DNA of 64,000 nt from Segatella hominis (GTDB lineage Bacteria; Bacteroidota; Bacteroidia; Bacteroidales; Bacteroidaceae). The DNA is taken from positions 1,097,501-1,161,500 of the forward strand of contig NZ_CP137559.1 in the NCBI RefSeq assembly GCF_019249725.2. Direction: 5' to 3'. Below the pieces are notes generated by a model that worked only from the letters and a program-made list of their open reading frames with translations, ran no database searches and was not told where the DNA came from. Every line of letters begins with the position of its first letter. Positions within the stretch are counted from its first letter, which is position 1. A program made the translations under genes and the position numbers. Of this stretch, positions 17,088 to 25,969 are shown one piece after another.

Positions 17088-17095
17088 TATATTTG
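17088..17095 (+). promoter_or_regulatory. -7 box of the histone-like gene
   Basis: TATATTTG, 100 nt before the ATG at 17196. The leader between them has no other gene; a 60-codon frame across it overlaps the preceding terminator and is rejected. Confidence 0.6.
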
Positions 17096-17195
17096 CCAAC
17101 GAAAACGATGAGTTTTTTATAAAGGGAATTAAGAAATTAAGAAAAGCCTTAATAGGTGTCAAATTTCCTAATATAACTATTATTTACAATAAAAC

Positions 17196-17519
17196 ATGGT
17201 AGAAAAGAAAGCAACAACAAAAACAGCAGCAGCTAAGAAAACCGCTACTGCTACAAAGAAGGCTTCAGTAGCTAAGAAAACTACTGCAACCAAGAAAACA
17301 ACAGCAGAAAAGAAGGAAACAATCTTCTTGAATGCAGAGAACGCTGGTTTCAGAGCTGGTGATGTTTACCAGGCTTTGGCAGCAGCAGATAAAGCTCTTT
17401 CTCTTACAGAAGTTGCAGAGATGGCTAAGATTTCAACAGAAGATGCAATTCTTGGAATTGGTTGGCTTCTCAAAGAGGGTAAGATTAAAGACGAGGACAA
17501 CAAGGTTGCTCTCGCATAA
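17196..17519 (+). CDS. Winged-helix protein with histone H1-like basic tail
   Basis: A 107-aa protein of two parts. Residues 1-~45 are almost only K, A and T (for example ATTKTAAAKKTATATKK), a repeated pattern like the tail of histone H1 or bacterial Hc1/AlgP-like proteins. Residues ~46-107 (GFRAGDVYQALAAADKALSLTEVAEMAKISTEDAILGIGWLLKEGKI) read as a DUF2582-type winged helix. It is probably an abundant nucleoid-associated protein. The tail encodes repeats that could vary in length between strains. Own promoter and terminator. Confidence 0.8.
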   Translation: MVEKKATTKTAAAKKTATATKKASVAKKTTATKKTTAEKKETIFLNAENAGFRAGDVYQALAAADKALSLTEVAEMAKISTEDAILGIGWLLKEGKIKDEDNKVALA

Positions 17520-17538
17520 ATAAAATGATTCCAAGTTG

Positions 17539-17570
17539 CCGCGACATTTCTAAATGCCGCGGTTTCTTTT
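17539..17570 (+). terminator. Terminator of the histone-like gene
   Basis: CCGCGACATTT (17539-17549) pairs with AAATGCCGCGG (17552-17562), one mismatch, followed by TTTCTTTT. Confidence 0.85.
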
Positions 17571-17599
17571 ATGTACGCATTAAAAAAAACTCGCGTTAA

Positions 17600-17953
17600 A
17601 TGAATTTTGATCAGGAAATTTTGAGAATTCTAACTTTGGCAGGCGATAATGGTCTCAAAACTGAAAAGATTGCCCGTCATGTGTTTAATTCTTGTAATTC
17701 TATGTTTACACCATTGAATTACAAGGACGTTCATTCTTATGTTTCCCAATTTCTCATCAAAAATGCGAAAAACCCTTCTTCTATCATAGAAAAGGGAAGT
17801 GGTCATGGAGTTTACAAACTCAACTTTAAAGATAAATTGGCTGAGCAGTTGATCTTGAAATTTTCTCCACAGAAAGAGCAGACGGATTTTGATGAATCTA
17901 CTAAAGCTAATAATTCTTCAGATTCTCAGTTATCCCTGACTCTATTTGATTAG
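17600..17953 (+). CDS. Conserved hypothetical protein, possible HARE-type winged helix
   Basis: A 117-aa protein that I cannot assign with certainty. Residues 1-~75 (FDQEILRILTLAGDNGLKTEKIARHVFNSC, then KDVHSYVSQFLIKNAKNPSSIIEKGSGHGVYKL) resemble a winged helix of the HARE/HB1 or R3H-free regulatory type: three helices then a hairpin ending in GVYKLN. The last ~40 residues are polar and probably disordered. It follows the histone-like gene at 80 nt, but a terminator lies between them. Confidence 0.55.
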   Translation: MNFDQEILRILTLAGDNGLKTEKIARHVFNSCNSMFTPLNYKDVHSYVSQFLIKNAKNPSSIIEKGSGHGVYKLNFKDKLAEQLILKFSPQKEQTDFDESTKANNSSDSQLSLTLFD

Positions 17954-18131
17954 AGTCTTCATTCCCAATTTGACTAAATTTCAATCATCCCTTGTTACTG
18001 CGACCGCTTTTTATCATGCAAAAACAGCTCTTACTCTTAAAAAATCTTGTGTTTCTCAAGAAAAAAATAGGGGTTTCAGTTTTTTATTCGTATTATCTAA
18101 AAAATAAATAACTTAAATAAATTGATGAATT

Positions 18132-19622
18132 ATGGCAAGAAGATACTTATTAGGTTTTGACGTAGGTTCCAGTTCTGTAAAAGCTTCTCTTACAGATGTT
18201 GACAATGGTGAAATCGCTGCTTCAGCGTTTTTCCCAGAACACGAAGCTCCTATCATGGCGGTAAAAGCAGGTTGGGCTGAACAGGATCCAAATATGTGGT
18301 GGGAAAATGCAAAACTCTCACTTCAGAAAATCATGGCTGAAACGGGCGCCAAAGGCGAAGATATTTTAGCCATCGGTATTTCTTATCAGATGCACGGACT
18401 GGTGTGCGTGGACAAGCAGCAACAGGTTTTGCGACCAAGCATTATCTGGTGCGATTCGCGTGCAGTACCTTATGGCGAAGATGCTTTCCACAATATAGGT
18501 GAGGACACCTGTTTGTCAAAACTCCTTAACTCACCTGGTAATTTCACGGCTTCTAAATTAGCTTGGGTGAAAGAAAATGAGCCTGAAATATATGATAAGA
18601 TAGACAAGATCATGCTTCCTGGAGATTATATTGCCATGAAACTTTCCGGAGAAGTGAAGACAACCATCAGCGGTCTGTCTGAAGGAATGATGTGGGATTT
18701 CGAAGCCAAGAAGCCTGCTAAATTCCTCTTGGACTATTTCGGATTCAGCGAGGATATTCTCCCAGAAATCGCTCCAACATTCTCTGTTCAGAGCTACGTA
18801 TCCAAAGCAGCTGCTGATGAACTCGGACTCAAAGAGGGAACTCCTATTTCATATCGTGCAGGAGATCAGCCTAACAATGCTGTTAGCCTGAATGTTTTCA
18901 ACCCTGGTGAAATTGCAAGTACTGCTGGAACATCTGGTGTGGTCTATGGTGTATTGGGAGATGTCAATTATGACCCAAAAAGTCGCGTGAATACTTTTGC
19001 TCATGCTAACTACACCACAGACTTAGACCGTCTGGGCGTCTTACTCTGCATCAACGGAACCGGTATTCTCAATGCTTGGGTTCACAGAAACATCACTCCA
19101 GACATCAGTTACGCAGATATGAACGAGCTGGCTTCTCAAGTAGCCATCGGTAGTGAAGGAGTCAAGATCATTCCATTCGGAAATGGAGCTGAAAGAGTGC
19201 TTGAAAATCAGGAAGTTGGCTGTTCTATCCGTGGCTTGAACTTCAACAAGCACAATCGTGCCCACATTGTACGCGCTTCACAGGAAGGCATTGTTTTCAG
19301 TTTCTGCTATGGTATGGAAATCATGCAGGAGATGGGTATGGACATTAAGAAAATCCATGCAGGAAAGGCTAATATGTTCCTGAGCCCTATCTTCAGAGAT
19401 ACATTGGCTGGAGTAAGTGGAGCAACCATAGAACTCTACGAAACCGACGGTAGTGCAGGTGCTGCAAAGGGTGCTGGTATTGGTGCTGGAATTTACAAGG
19501 ATCATGACGAGGCTTTCTCTACATTGAAGAAATTGGCAGTTATCGAACCGGACGAAAGTAACCGTGCTGCATATCTGGAGGCTTACGCTGAATGGAAAAA
19601 AGAATTGAAAACGCTGATTTAA
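18132..19622 (+). CDS. xylB: Xylulokinase, FGGY family
   Basis: A 496-aa FGGY carbohydrate kinase that phosphorylates D-xylulose to xylulose-5-phosphate. Seen: N-terminal ATP-domain motif LLGFDVGSSSVKASL, the xylulokinase-type SYQMHGLV (~83-90), IIWCDSRA, the catalytic-Asp segment YRAGDQPNNAV (~237-247), and the second phosphate motif GTSGVVYG. The Q-M-H-G motif separates it from glycerol kinase. No xylose isomerase or transporter gene is adjacent, so the gene stands alone in the 178-nt and 131-nt gaps around it. Confidence 0.88.
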   Translation: MARRYLLGFDVGSSSVKASLTDVDNGEIAASAFFPEHEAPIMAVKAGWAEQDPNMWWENAKLSLQKIMAETGAKGEDILAIGISYQMHGLVCVDKQQQVLRPSIIWCDSRAVPYGEDAFHNIGEDTCLSKLLNSPGNFTASKLAWVKENEPEIYDKIDKIMLPGDYIAMKLSGEVKTTISGLSEGMMWDFEAKKPAKFLLDYFGFSEDILPEIAPTFSVQSYVSKAAADELGLKEGTPISYRAGDQPNNAVSLNVFNPGEIASTAGTSGVVYGVLGDVNYDPKSRVNTFAHANYTTDLDRLGVLLCINGTGILNAWVHRNITPDISYADMNELASQVAIGSEGVKIIPFGNGAERVLENQEVGCSIRGLNFNKHNRAHIVRASQEGIVFSFCYGMEIMQEMGMDIKKIHAGKANMFLSPIFRDTLAGVSGATIELYETDGSAGAAKGAGIGAGIYKDHDEAFSTLKKLAVIEPDESNRAAYLEAYAEWKKELKTLI

Positions 19623-19658
19623 AAGGTTTTCCCAGTAAAATTTACGTTTTTTAAAATA

Positions 19659-19696
19659 AAATTTAGGGGCAAGAGGTTTTTCTTGTCCCTAAATTT
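19659..19696 (+). terminator. xylB terminator
   Basis: AAATTTAGGGGCAAG (19659-19673) pairs with CTTGTCCCTAAATTT (19682-19696), one G-T pair, then TTTGTTT. Confidence 0.85.
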
Positions 19697-19725
19697 GTTT
19701 GTTTAAAACATTTTTGCTACCTTTG
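19694..19725 (+). promoter_or_regulatory. Promoter of the mannose-1-phosphate guanylyltransferase gene
   Basis: TTTG (19694-19697), 20 nt, TACCTTTG (19718-19725). The -33 box overlaps the end of the xylB terminator stem. The ATG follows 28 nt later. Confidence 0.8.
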
Positions 19726-19753
19726 CAATATTATATTATGTAAAATTATAGGT

Positions 19754-20821
19754 ATGGCTAACAACAATAATCATCTCGTCATTATGGCTGGCGGAGTAGG
19801 CAGTAGATTCTGGCCTATGAGTACAGAGGATAAACCCAAGCAGTTTATCGATGTTTTAGGAACTGGTCGCTCTTTATTGCAACTCACATTTGATAGATTT
19901 GAAGGCGTTTGTAAACCAGAAAATGTATGGGTAGTTACAAACAAGAAATATGCAGCTCTGGTTCACGAACAGTTGCCAGAGATTCCAGAAGGTAATATTC
20001 TGCAGGAACCTTGCAGAAGAAATACAGCTCCTTGTGTTGCCTATATCAGTTGGCGCATTAAGGAAAAAGATGCTCACGCCAATATTGTAGTGACTCCTTC
20101 TGATCACATCGTTAACAATTGTAACGAGTTCAGACGCGTCATTACTTCCGCATTGAAGTTTACCGGTGAAACTGACAGTATCGTAACTTTGGGTATGAAG
20201 CCAACCCGTCCTGAGACTGGTTACGGTTACATACAGGGTGATTTGAGTACTCCTTCTGCAAGAAACAGAGAAATCTTCCGTGTTGACCAGTTCAAGGAAA
20301 AACCAAATTTGGCAACTGCAGAGAAGTATGTAAAAGACCATAACTTCTTCTGGAACGCTGGTATTTTCATCATGAGTGCATCCACTATCGTAAACGCATT
20401 CCGTGTTTACCAACCAGGAATTGCCAAGATTTTTGAAAGCATGCGCAGTATCTATGGCACAGAAAAGGAACAGGAGCAGATAGATTTGCGTTATCCTGAA
20501 TGTGAGAACATTTCCATAGACTACGCTATCATGGAAAAAGCAGAGGAAATTTTCGTATTCCCTGCTGATTTCGGATGGAGTGACTTGGGAACATGGGGTA
20601 GCCTGCTGGTTCAATCGAAAAAAGATGCAAACGGAAATGCAACCATCGGAAACAATATTCAGATGATAGACTCCAAGAATAATATCGTTCACACGCTCAA
20701 TGAAAAGAAAGTAGTTATTCAGGGTCTTGAAGGTTACATTATAGCCGAAGAAAATGGTACGCTGCTGATTTGTAAAATGTCAGAAGAGCAGAATATCAAA
20801 TTCTTCTCAGGAACGAATTAA
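19754..20821 (+). CDS. Mannose-1-phosphate guanylyltransferase
   Basis: A 355-aa nucleotidyltransferase that makes GDP-mannose from mannose-1-phosphate and GTP. The signature GGVGSRFWPMSTEDKPKQF (13-31) includes the activating Lys; VVTPSDHIV supplies the metal-site Asp region, and WNAGIFIMSAS and FGWSDLGTWGSL are typical of ManC/ManC-like enzymes. It lacks the C-terminal isomerase (PMI) domain of bifunctional ManC (~470 aa), so it is monofunctional. GDP-mannose feeds fucosylated and mannosylated surface glycans. Single gene with its own promoter and terminator. Confidence 0.92.
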   Translation: MANNNNHLVIMAGGVGSRFWPMSTEDKPKQFIDVLGTGRSLLQLTFDRFEGVCKPENVWVVTNKKYAALVHEQLPEIPEGNILQEPCRRNTAPCVAYISWRIKEKDAHANIVVTPSDHIVNNCNEFRRVITSALKFTGETDSIVTLGMKPTRPETGYGYIQGDLSTPSARNREIFRVDQFKEKPNLATAEKYVKDHNFFWNAGIFIMSASTIVNAFRVYQPGIAKIFESMRSIYGTEKEQEQIDLRYPECENISIDYAIMEKAEEIFVFPADFGWSDLGTWGSLLVQSKKDANGNATIGNNIQMIDSKNNIVHTLNEKKVVIQGLEGYIIAEENGTLLICKMSEEQNIKFFSGTN

Positions 20822-20847
20822 CATGTCATCATGCCGACAAGTTATTT

Positions 20848-20891
20848 TTTACCCCCATTATGGTTATTGATAAAACCATAATGGGGGTAAA
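20848..20891. terminator. Strong bidirectional terminator
   Basis: An 18-bp perfect stem, TTTACCCCCATTATGGTT (20848-20865) with its complement at 20874-20891, lies between convergent genes (guanylyltransferase and DedA). T-runs flank it on the left and A-runs on the right, suiting both directions. Confidence 0.92.
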
Positions 20892-20916
20892 TCATTTTAG
20901 AAAGTCCTCAAAAATT

Positions 20917-21561
20917 TTACTTACTCTTCTTTAATCCCTTATAGGCAAGAAAAGCAACAACCACAACAGCAAGTGCCAAAATTACATATCCGATTTCATG
21001 ACTGTATTTCACTGCCTGCTGATAAACATCCTGTGTGGTTTTATAATCAGTATAATTATAAATTCCCCAACCGATAAAGGCGAGAACAGTATTCCAAATA
21101 CCTGCACCAATAGTAGTATAAAGCAAGAATTTTCCCACGTGCATTCCTGCCAAGCCCGCAGGAATACTGATGAGTTGTCTTACTGCTGGAACCAATCTTC
21201 CGAAAATCGTAGAAGTAGCACCATGTTTGCGGAAAAACTCTTCTGCTTTCTCAACTTTCTCACGATCTATCAGGCACATGTGACCAATTCGGCTATCAGC
21301 AAAACGATAAACAATAGGTCTTCCCACCCATTTGGCAAGGTAATAATTGACAAGAGCACCTAAATTTGCACCCAAAGTAGCAAATACAACTACCAAAACA
21401 AAGTTCATACCACTGGAAGGATCCATCGCTTTCCATGCTGCTGGTGGAACAACAACCTCGGATGGGAAAGGAATGAAGGAACTCTCAATAGCCATAAAGA
21501 GGAGAACTACCCAATAATTTAAGTTATCGAGAATCCAAAGAAACAAATCTGCTGTATTCAT
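20917..21561 (-). CDS. DedA family membrane protein
   Basis: A 214-aa polytopic membrane protein of the DedA/SNARE-associated family, members of which act as undecaprenyl-phosphate or phospholipid flippases. Seen: ESSFIPFPSEVVVPPAAW (family motif after the first segment), GANLGALVNYYLAKWVGR, and the conserved FxRxxPxxR-like FGRLVPAVRQLISIPAGLAGM. About five to six hydrophobic segments. The start at 21561 (MNTADLFLWILDNLNYWV) is preferred over 21630 since the extra N-terminus is atypical. Confidence 0.9.
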   Translation of the reverse strand: MNTADLFLWILDNLNYWVVLLFMAIESSFIPFPSEVVVPPAAWKAMDPSSGMNFVLVVVFATLGANLGALVNYYLAKWVGRPIVYRFADSRIGHMCLIDREKVEKAEEFFRKHGATSTIFGRLVPAVRQLISIPAGLAGMHVGKFLLYTTIGAGIWNTVLAFIGWGIYNYTDYKTTQDVYQQAVKYSHEIGYVILALAVVVVAFLAYKGLKKSK

Positions 21562-21679
21562 ATTGATTTTTCTTGATTTTCTATTAAAATATAAATTCAA
21601 AAAAATATCAAACACATCTTCCAAAATCATTTGAAAGACGTATTTGATATTTTATTTTCATCTAATAAAATGTGTCATA

Positions 21680-23398
21680 TTAATTCTTTTTCTGCTTAGC
21701 CCAAGCATCCTTCAGGCCAACAGTCTTATTGAATACAGGTTTAGCCTCTGTTGAATCCAAGTCTGCCATGAAGTAACCAATACGCTGGAACTGGAGATAT
21801 TCTCCTGGTTTCTTGGTTGCAGCATATTCCTCAATATAGCAATTATTGTCAACATGCAAACTGTTAGGATTGAGCAATTCACGGAAGTCTCTATCATCAG
21901 CAGAAGGATTTTCTACACAGAAGAGACGGTCGTACTCACGAATTTCTGCTTTCACGCAATGATCAGCAGAAACCCAGTGAAGCGTACCCTTCACCTTACG
22001 GTTAGCACCTTCCATTCCGCTCTTGCTAATTGGGTCGTACTCAGCCTGAATTTCAATCACGTTGCCATTCTCATCCTTCGTGCATCCTGTACATTTAACG
22101 ATGTAAGCATTCTTCAAGCGAACCTCTTTTCCAGGAGTCATGCGGAAGAACTTCTTAGGAGCATCCTCCATAAAATCATCGCGCTCTATCCACAAATTCT
22201 TAGAGAAAGTAATGGTGTGTGAACCATCAGCCTCATTCTCAGGATTATTGATGGCTTCCATTTCCTCACTCTGTCCGTCAGGATAATTGGTAATAACCAA
22301 CTTCACTGGATTCAAGACTGCACTTACACGACAAGCCTTCTTGTTCAAATCCTCACGAACAGAAGCTTCCAGGAGAGCCATATCGTTCAAAGCATCAAAC
22401 TTAGTATAGCCAATGCTGTCAATAAACATGCGGACACTTTCAGGAGAATAACCGCGACGTCTCATACCGCAAAGAGTAGGCATACGAGGATCATCCCATC
22501 CATTAACCAAATGCTCATCTACCAAAGTGTGAAGCTTACGCTTGCTCATTACTGTATAAGTAAGATTCAAGCGATTGAACTCAATCTGGCGTGGGCGATT
22601 GTCTTTGAGATTATCAGCAGTTCCATCCATCTCTTTCAAGTAGTCCACAAACTTGTCGTACAAAGGACGATGAGGAACAAATTCCAAAGTACAGATAGAG
22701 TGGGTTACACCCTCGAAATAGTCGCTCTGTCCATGGGCAAAATCATACATTGGATAAGCGTGCCATTTGGTACCAGTGCGATGATGAGGAGTCTGGATAA
22801 TACGATAGATGATAGGATCACGGAAATGCATATTAGGATTAGCCATGTCCAACTTAGCACGAAGAACCATACTACCTTCCACAGCCTCAGGTGTGTTCAT
22901 CTGATTAAAGAGTCTGAGATTTTCTTCTACCGGACGATCACGGTATGGGCTGGCAGTTCCAGGAGTTGTAGGAGTTCCCTTCTGAGCTGCAATTTCCTCA
23001 GCAGTCTGCTCATCAACATATGCATGACCCTTCTTGATCATCCAGATCGCAAAGTCCCACAATTTCTCAAAATAGTCGGAAGCGTAGTAAATATTTCCCC
23101 ACTTGAAACCTAACCACTGGATATCCTGGAGGATATTTTCTACATATTCATTATTCTCCTTGCTTGGATTTGTATCATCAAAGCGGAGATTACAGATTCC
23201 GTTGTATTTATCGGCAACACCAAAGTCCATACAGATGGCCTTAGCATGACCTATATGAAGATAGCCATTTGGTTCAGGTGGGAAACGAGTCTGTATGCGT
23301 CCACCATTTTTACCTTCTTGTAGATCTTCTTCTACAAACTGTTCTACAAACGAGATACTCTTTTTTTCCTCGTTCAAGTTGTCTTCATTTAATGCCAT
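21680..23398 (-). CDS. glnS: Glutamine-tRNA ligase
   Basis: A 572-aa class I synthetase charging tRNA-Gln. HIGH motif in PNGYLHIGHAKAI (~45-55), the KMSKS-equivalent VMSKRKL near 275, followed by anticodon-binding beta-barrels (KLVITNYPDGQSEEMEAINNP and the C-terminal barrel). Presence of GlnRS means that glutamine is charged directly here rather than only through GatCAB. The ATG at 23398 (MALNEDNLNEEKK) is preferred to 23446, because the -7 box TATCTTTG at 23443-23436 would lie inside the longer frame. Confidence 0.96.
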   Translation of the reverse strand: MALNEDNLNEEKKSISFVEQFVEEDLQEGKNGGRIQTRFPPEPNGYLHIGHAKAICMDFGVADKYNGICNLRFDDTNPSKENNEYVENILQDIQWLGFKWGNIYYASDYFEKLWDFAIWMIKKGHAYVDEQTAEEIAAQKGTPTTPGTASPYRDRPVEENLRLFNQMNTPEAVEGSMVLRAKLDMANPNMHFRDPIIYRIIQTPHHRTGTKWHAYPMYDFAHGQSDYFEGVTHSICTLEFVPHRPLYDKFVDYLKEMDGTADNLKDNRPRQIEFNRLNLTYTVMSKRKLHTLVDEHLVNGWDDPRMPTLCGMRRRGYSPESVRMFIDSIGYTKFDALNDMALLEASVREDLNKKACRVSAVLNPVKLVITNYPDGQSEEMEAINNPENEADGSHTITFSKNLWIERDDFMEDAPKKFFRMTPGKEVRLKNAYIVKCTGCTKDENGNVIEIQAEYDPISKSGMEGANRKVKGTLHWVSADHCVKAEIREYDRLFCVENPSADDRDFRELLNPNSLHVDNNCYIEEYAATKKPGEYLQFQRIGYFMADLDSTEAKPVFNKTVGLKDAWAKQKKN

Positions 23399-23435
23399 AT
23401 TATCTATTATATGTTTTATTTTGTTATTGATGGTG

Positions 23436-23443
23436 CAAAGATA
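23436..23443 (-). promoter_or_regulatory. -7 box of glnS
   Basis: TATCTTTG on the minus strand, 38 nt upstream of the chosen start. No TTTG at the expected -33 position. Confidence 0.6.
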
Positions 23444-23505
23444 CAAAGATTTTTGCTTTTATTGCACTATTTTTCATCAAAATCGAGTTTCACTTAGTTA
23501 TTTTT

Positions 23506-24552
23506 CTATTTAATACCTCTTTCATTCAGCGCTTTACTGTATTTTGCTGCATTTTGTAAATGCTCCTGATAGGTTTTTGCAAAATTATGAGTACCGCTGA
23601 AATCTTCTTTTGCACACATATATAAATAGTCGTGGTGCACATGATTCAGCACGGCATCAATGCCGGCAATAGAAGGAACACGAATTGGACCTGGAGGTAA
23701 ACCTGTATTCACATAAGTATTATACGGGCTCTTAATGTGCAGAAGATTGTTGTAAATTCTCTTCAGTTCAAATTTCTTCCAAGCAAACTTGATGGTTGGG
23801 TCAGCCTGCAAAGGCATTCCTTCTGGATATTCTGCATTGCGCAAAGTAAGACGGTTATAATACATTCCCGCAACCATCGGCTTCTCTGCATTATTGGCAG
23901 TTTCCTCATCCACAATGCTGGCAAGTGTAATCACCTGATTAGGAGTAAGTTTCATTCCTTTCGCCTTTTCCGTACGCTCAAAATTCCAGAAAGTTTTGCT
24001 TTCCTTCTGCATACGGTCTAATAGTTTGTCCAAAGACACATTCCAATAAATATCATAGGTATTTGGAATAAACATACATGCGATTGTAGCAGTATCATAA
24101 CCGTATTTCTCGCAGACAGCCTCATCATAAAGAGCCTTTGCAATGGTTGCACTGTCAAGCATCAGTCGCTTACTGATTTCGCCAGCCAGTCTGTCCATCG
24201 TTCTTACAGAAGGTATGGTAAGATTGACAGGTTCCTGCAAGCCGTTCTTGAGATGTCTCCAGGTGATAAGGGCACCATTACCTGGTTTGATAGCATATCT
24301 ACCCGTTCTGATATGATCTGCATAACTGGAATGGAGAGTAAGAGTATGAAAAGCCTGGAATGGTAAAGAATTGGCTATCGGCTTCAACTTGGTATAGACG
24401 GAATCGATGTTATCATCATCATCTATATAAATATATACGGTTTTGCTTTCCTTCGAGAAGGAAGAAAAACAGTAAAGATAAGCAATTCCTGCTATTAACA
24501 GCAAGCATGCTATTGCTCCATAAACATACAACTTTGATGTTTTCTTTTTCAT
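23506..24552 (-). CDS. mltG: Endolytic murein transglycosylase MltG
   Basis: A 348-aa inner-membrane protein: N-terminal membrane segment (~8-29), LysM-like region, then the YceG catalytic domain with LTPNQVITLASIVDEET (~203-219), AGMYYNRL, MPLQADPTIKFAWKK and SPYNTYVNTGLPPGPI. MltG cuts nascent glycan strands and sets their length. In the conserved ASIVExE region the first acidic position is Asp (VDEE), while in E. coli it is Glu; whether this alters the catalytic Glu needs an alignment. Own promoter at 24673-24704. Confidence 0.93.
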   Translation of the reverse strand: MKKKTSKLYVYGAIACLLLIAGIAYLYCFSSFSKESKTVYIYIDDDDNIDSVYTKLKPIANSLPFQAFHTLTLHSSYADHIRTGRYAIKPGNGALITWRHLKNGLQEPVNLTIPSVRTMDRLAGEISKRLMLDSATIAKALYDEAVCEKYGYDTATIACMFIPNTYDIYWNVSLDKLLDRMQKESKTFWNFERTEKAKGMKLTPNQVITLASIVDEETANNAEKPMVAGMYYNRLTLRNAEYPEGMPLQADPTIKFAWKKFELKRIYNNLLHIKSPYNTYVNTGLPPGPIRVPSIAGIDAVLNHVHHDYLYMCAKEDFSGTHNFAKTYQEHLQNAAKYSKALNERGIK

Positions 24553-24672
24553 ACGAATTGTGTTTTGAGTCTATAATGATTTGTGTTTAATATCAATCAT
24601 TTAAATTGACGTTTTCCCTAAATCGAACATGAAGTACTATCATTTGGGAGTAACTGTCCTGAATTGATGATG

Positions 24673-24704
24673 CAAAAGTACACTAAATATGGGGAACGAC
24701 CAAA
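24673..24704 (-). promoter_or_regulatory. mltG promoter
   Basis: On the minus strand TTTG (24704-24701), 20 nt, TACTTTTG (24680-24673). It gives a leader of ~115 nt before the mltG start. Confidence 0.75.
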
Positions 24705-24765
24705 TTATAGCATTAAAAATAGGTTAATTATAATTTCAAATAGACGAAGCTAACAAGATTTTGTT

Positions 24766-24773
24766 TAACTTTG
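24766..24773 (+). promoter_or_regulatory. -7 box of the HAD phosphatase gene
   Basis: TAACTTTG, 44 nt before the ATG at 24818; divergent from the mltG promoter. Confidence 0.65.
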
Positions 24774-24817
24774 CAGGCAAAAAGTAGTATTATATACTCA
24801 AACTCAAAAAGATTGTT

Positions 24818-25531
24818 ATGGAAAGATTATCAACAAATGGAATTCAAGATGGTAATAGAATGAACCATACTGTCCAAACGAATCATGATGTCAGGTTCAA
24901 TTTCGAAACCTACATTTTTGACTTAGACGGAACATTACTATCAACATTAGAAGATCTTGCAGCAAGTTGCAACTACGCTTTGCGCACTCACGGAATGCCA
25001 GAGCGAACACTGGAGGAAGTAAGACTTTTTGTAGGTAATGGGGTAAAGAAACTGATGGAACGTGCGATTCCAGAAGGCTTGCTAAATCCAAAATTCGAAG
25101 ATACTTATCAAACCTTCCGCAAGCATTATATGACTCACAACCTGGATTCTACAAAACCATACGAGGGGGTAATGGAAATGCTTGAAAGTCTGAAAGCTAA
25201 GGGTAAGAAAATTGCCGTAGTCAGCAACAAGTTCTACGATGCAACACAAGCCCTGTGCAAGCATTTCTTTGGAGATTTGGTAGATGTGGCAATCGGTGAA
25301 AGAGAAGATATTCGCAAAAAACCTGCACCCGACACGGTAATGGCTGCACTGAAACAACTTCAGGCGAGTAGGGAAGGAGCAGTCTATATCGGAGATAGTG
25401 ATGTGGATATTATGACTGCCAAAAATTGCGAAATGCCTTGCATCAGCGTTCTCTGGGGATTCCGCGATTACAATTTTCTGATAGAGCACGGAGCCAGCAT
25501 TTTGATCACGAATCCGCTACAATTGCGATAA
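24818..25531 (+). CDS. HAD hydrolase, phosphoglycolate phosphatase-like
   Basis: A 237-aa HAD-superfamily phosphatase. Motif I FDLDGTLLSTLEDL (~34-47), cap-domain start VRLFVGNGVKKLMERA, motif II/III AVVSNKF and the Lys in KKPAPDTV, motif IV VYIGDSDVDIMTAKNC. This order matches Gph, which removes phosphate from 2-phosphoglycolate made during DNA repair. The N-terminus is ~28 residues longer than usual; an internal ATG (24860) is possible. Exact substrate not proven. Confidence 0.85.
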   Translation: MERLSTNGIQDGNRMNHTVQTNHDVRFNFETYIFDLDGTLLSTLEDLAASCNYALRTHGMPERTLEEVRLFVGNGVKKLMERAIPEGLLNPKFEDTYQTFRKHYMTHNLDSTKPYEGVMEMLESLKAKGKKIAVVSNKFYDATQALCKHFFGDLVDVAIGEREDIRKKPAPDTVMAALKQLQASREGAVYIGDSDVDIMTAKNCEMPCISVLWGFRDYNFLIEHGASILITNPLQLR

Positions 25532-25668
25532 ATCTCATTTGCAACAAAAATTAAGTTCGATAAAACTTAAAATCAACAGACGCTTAACCTCGTCAAAAAT
25601 TATGTACGACAAAAGTTTCTATCAAACTATAAAGCATTAATAAATAGAGCAAAAAATAATTATTCTCT

Positions 25669-25722
25669 CAAACAGGCAATGCTAATGAATTAAAGCGTAT
25701 GGAATTTAGCTTTGCCTGTTTG
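25669..25722 (+). terminator. Long hairpin downstream of the HAD gene
   Basis: CAAACAGGCAA-T-GCTAA (25669-25685) pairs with TTAGC-T-TTGCCTGTTTG (25706-25722), then a T-rich run. It lies 138 nt past the stop codon. The rest of 25532-25969 is very AT-rich and shows no gene; short CTTACTCT repeats occur near 25783 and 25803. Confidence 0.7.
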
Positions 25723-25969
25723 GGTTTCATTTAATACTTTTCAATATTTCGCTTTTTATATTTTTAAAATCTTACTCTTACAATAAAACTTACTCTAAGA
25801 AATATATCTATAGGACTCCATATATAAAACAACTTTTTTATAAAATTACCTTTATAATACTTCCCTTATAGCACTATTTCAAAATCCTAATTTATTTTAT
25901 AAGCCTGCTTTTAAGTTCTTCTTCTGAAGACTTCATCCATAAGATCTGCAGCTCTTGTAAACCAATATC

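Noticed and set aside
17020..17202. 60-aa frame between aspS and the histone-like gene
   Set aside because: It overlaps the aspS terminator and the next promoter and has no protein-like pattern.
25532..25969. tRNA or small RNA gene
   Set aside because: No cloverleaf or conserved T-arm; only a terminator-type hairpin is seen.
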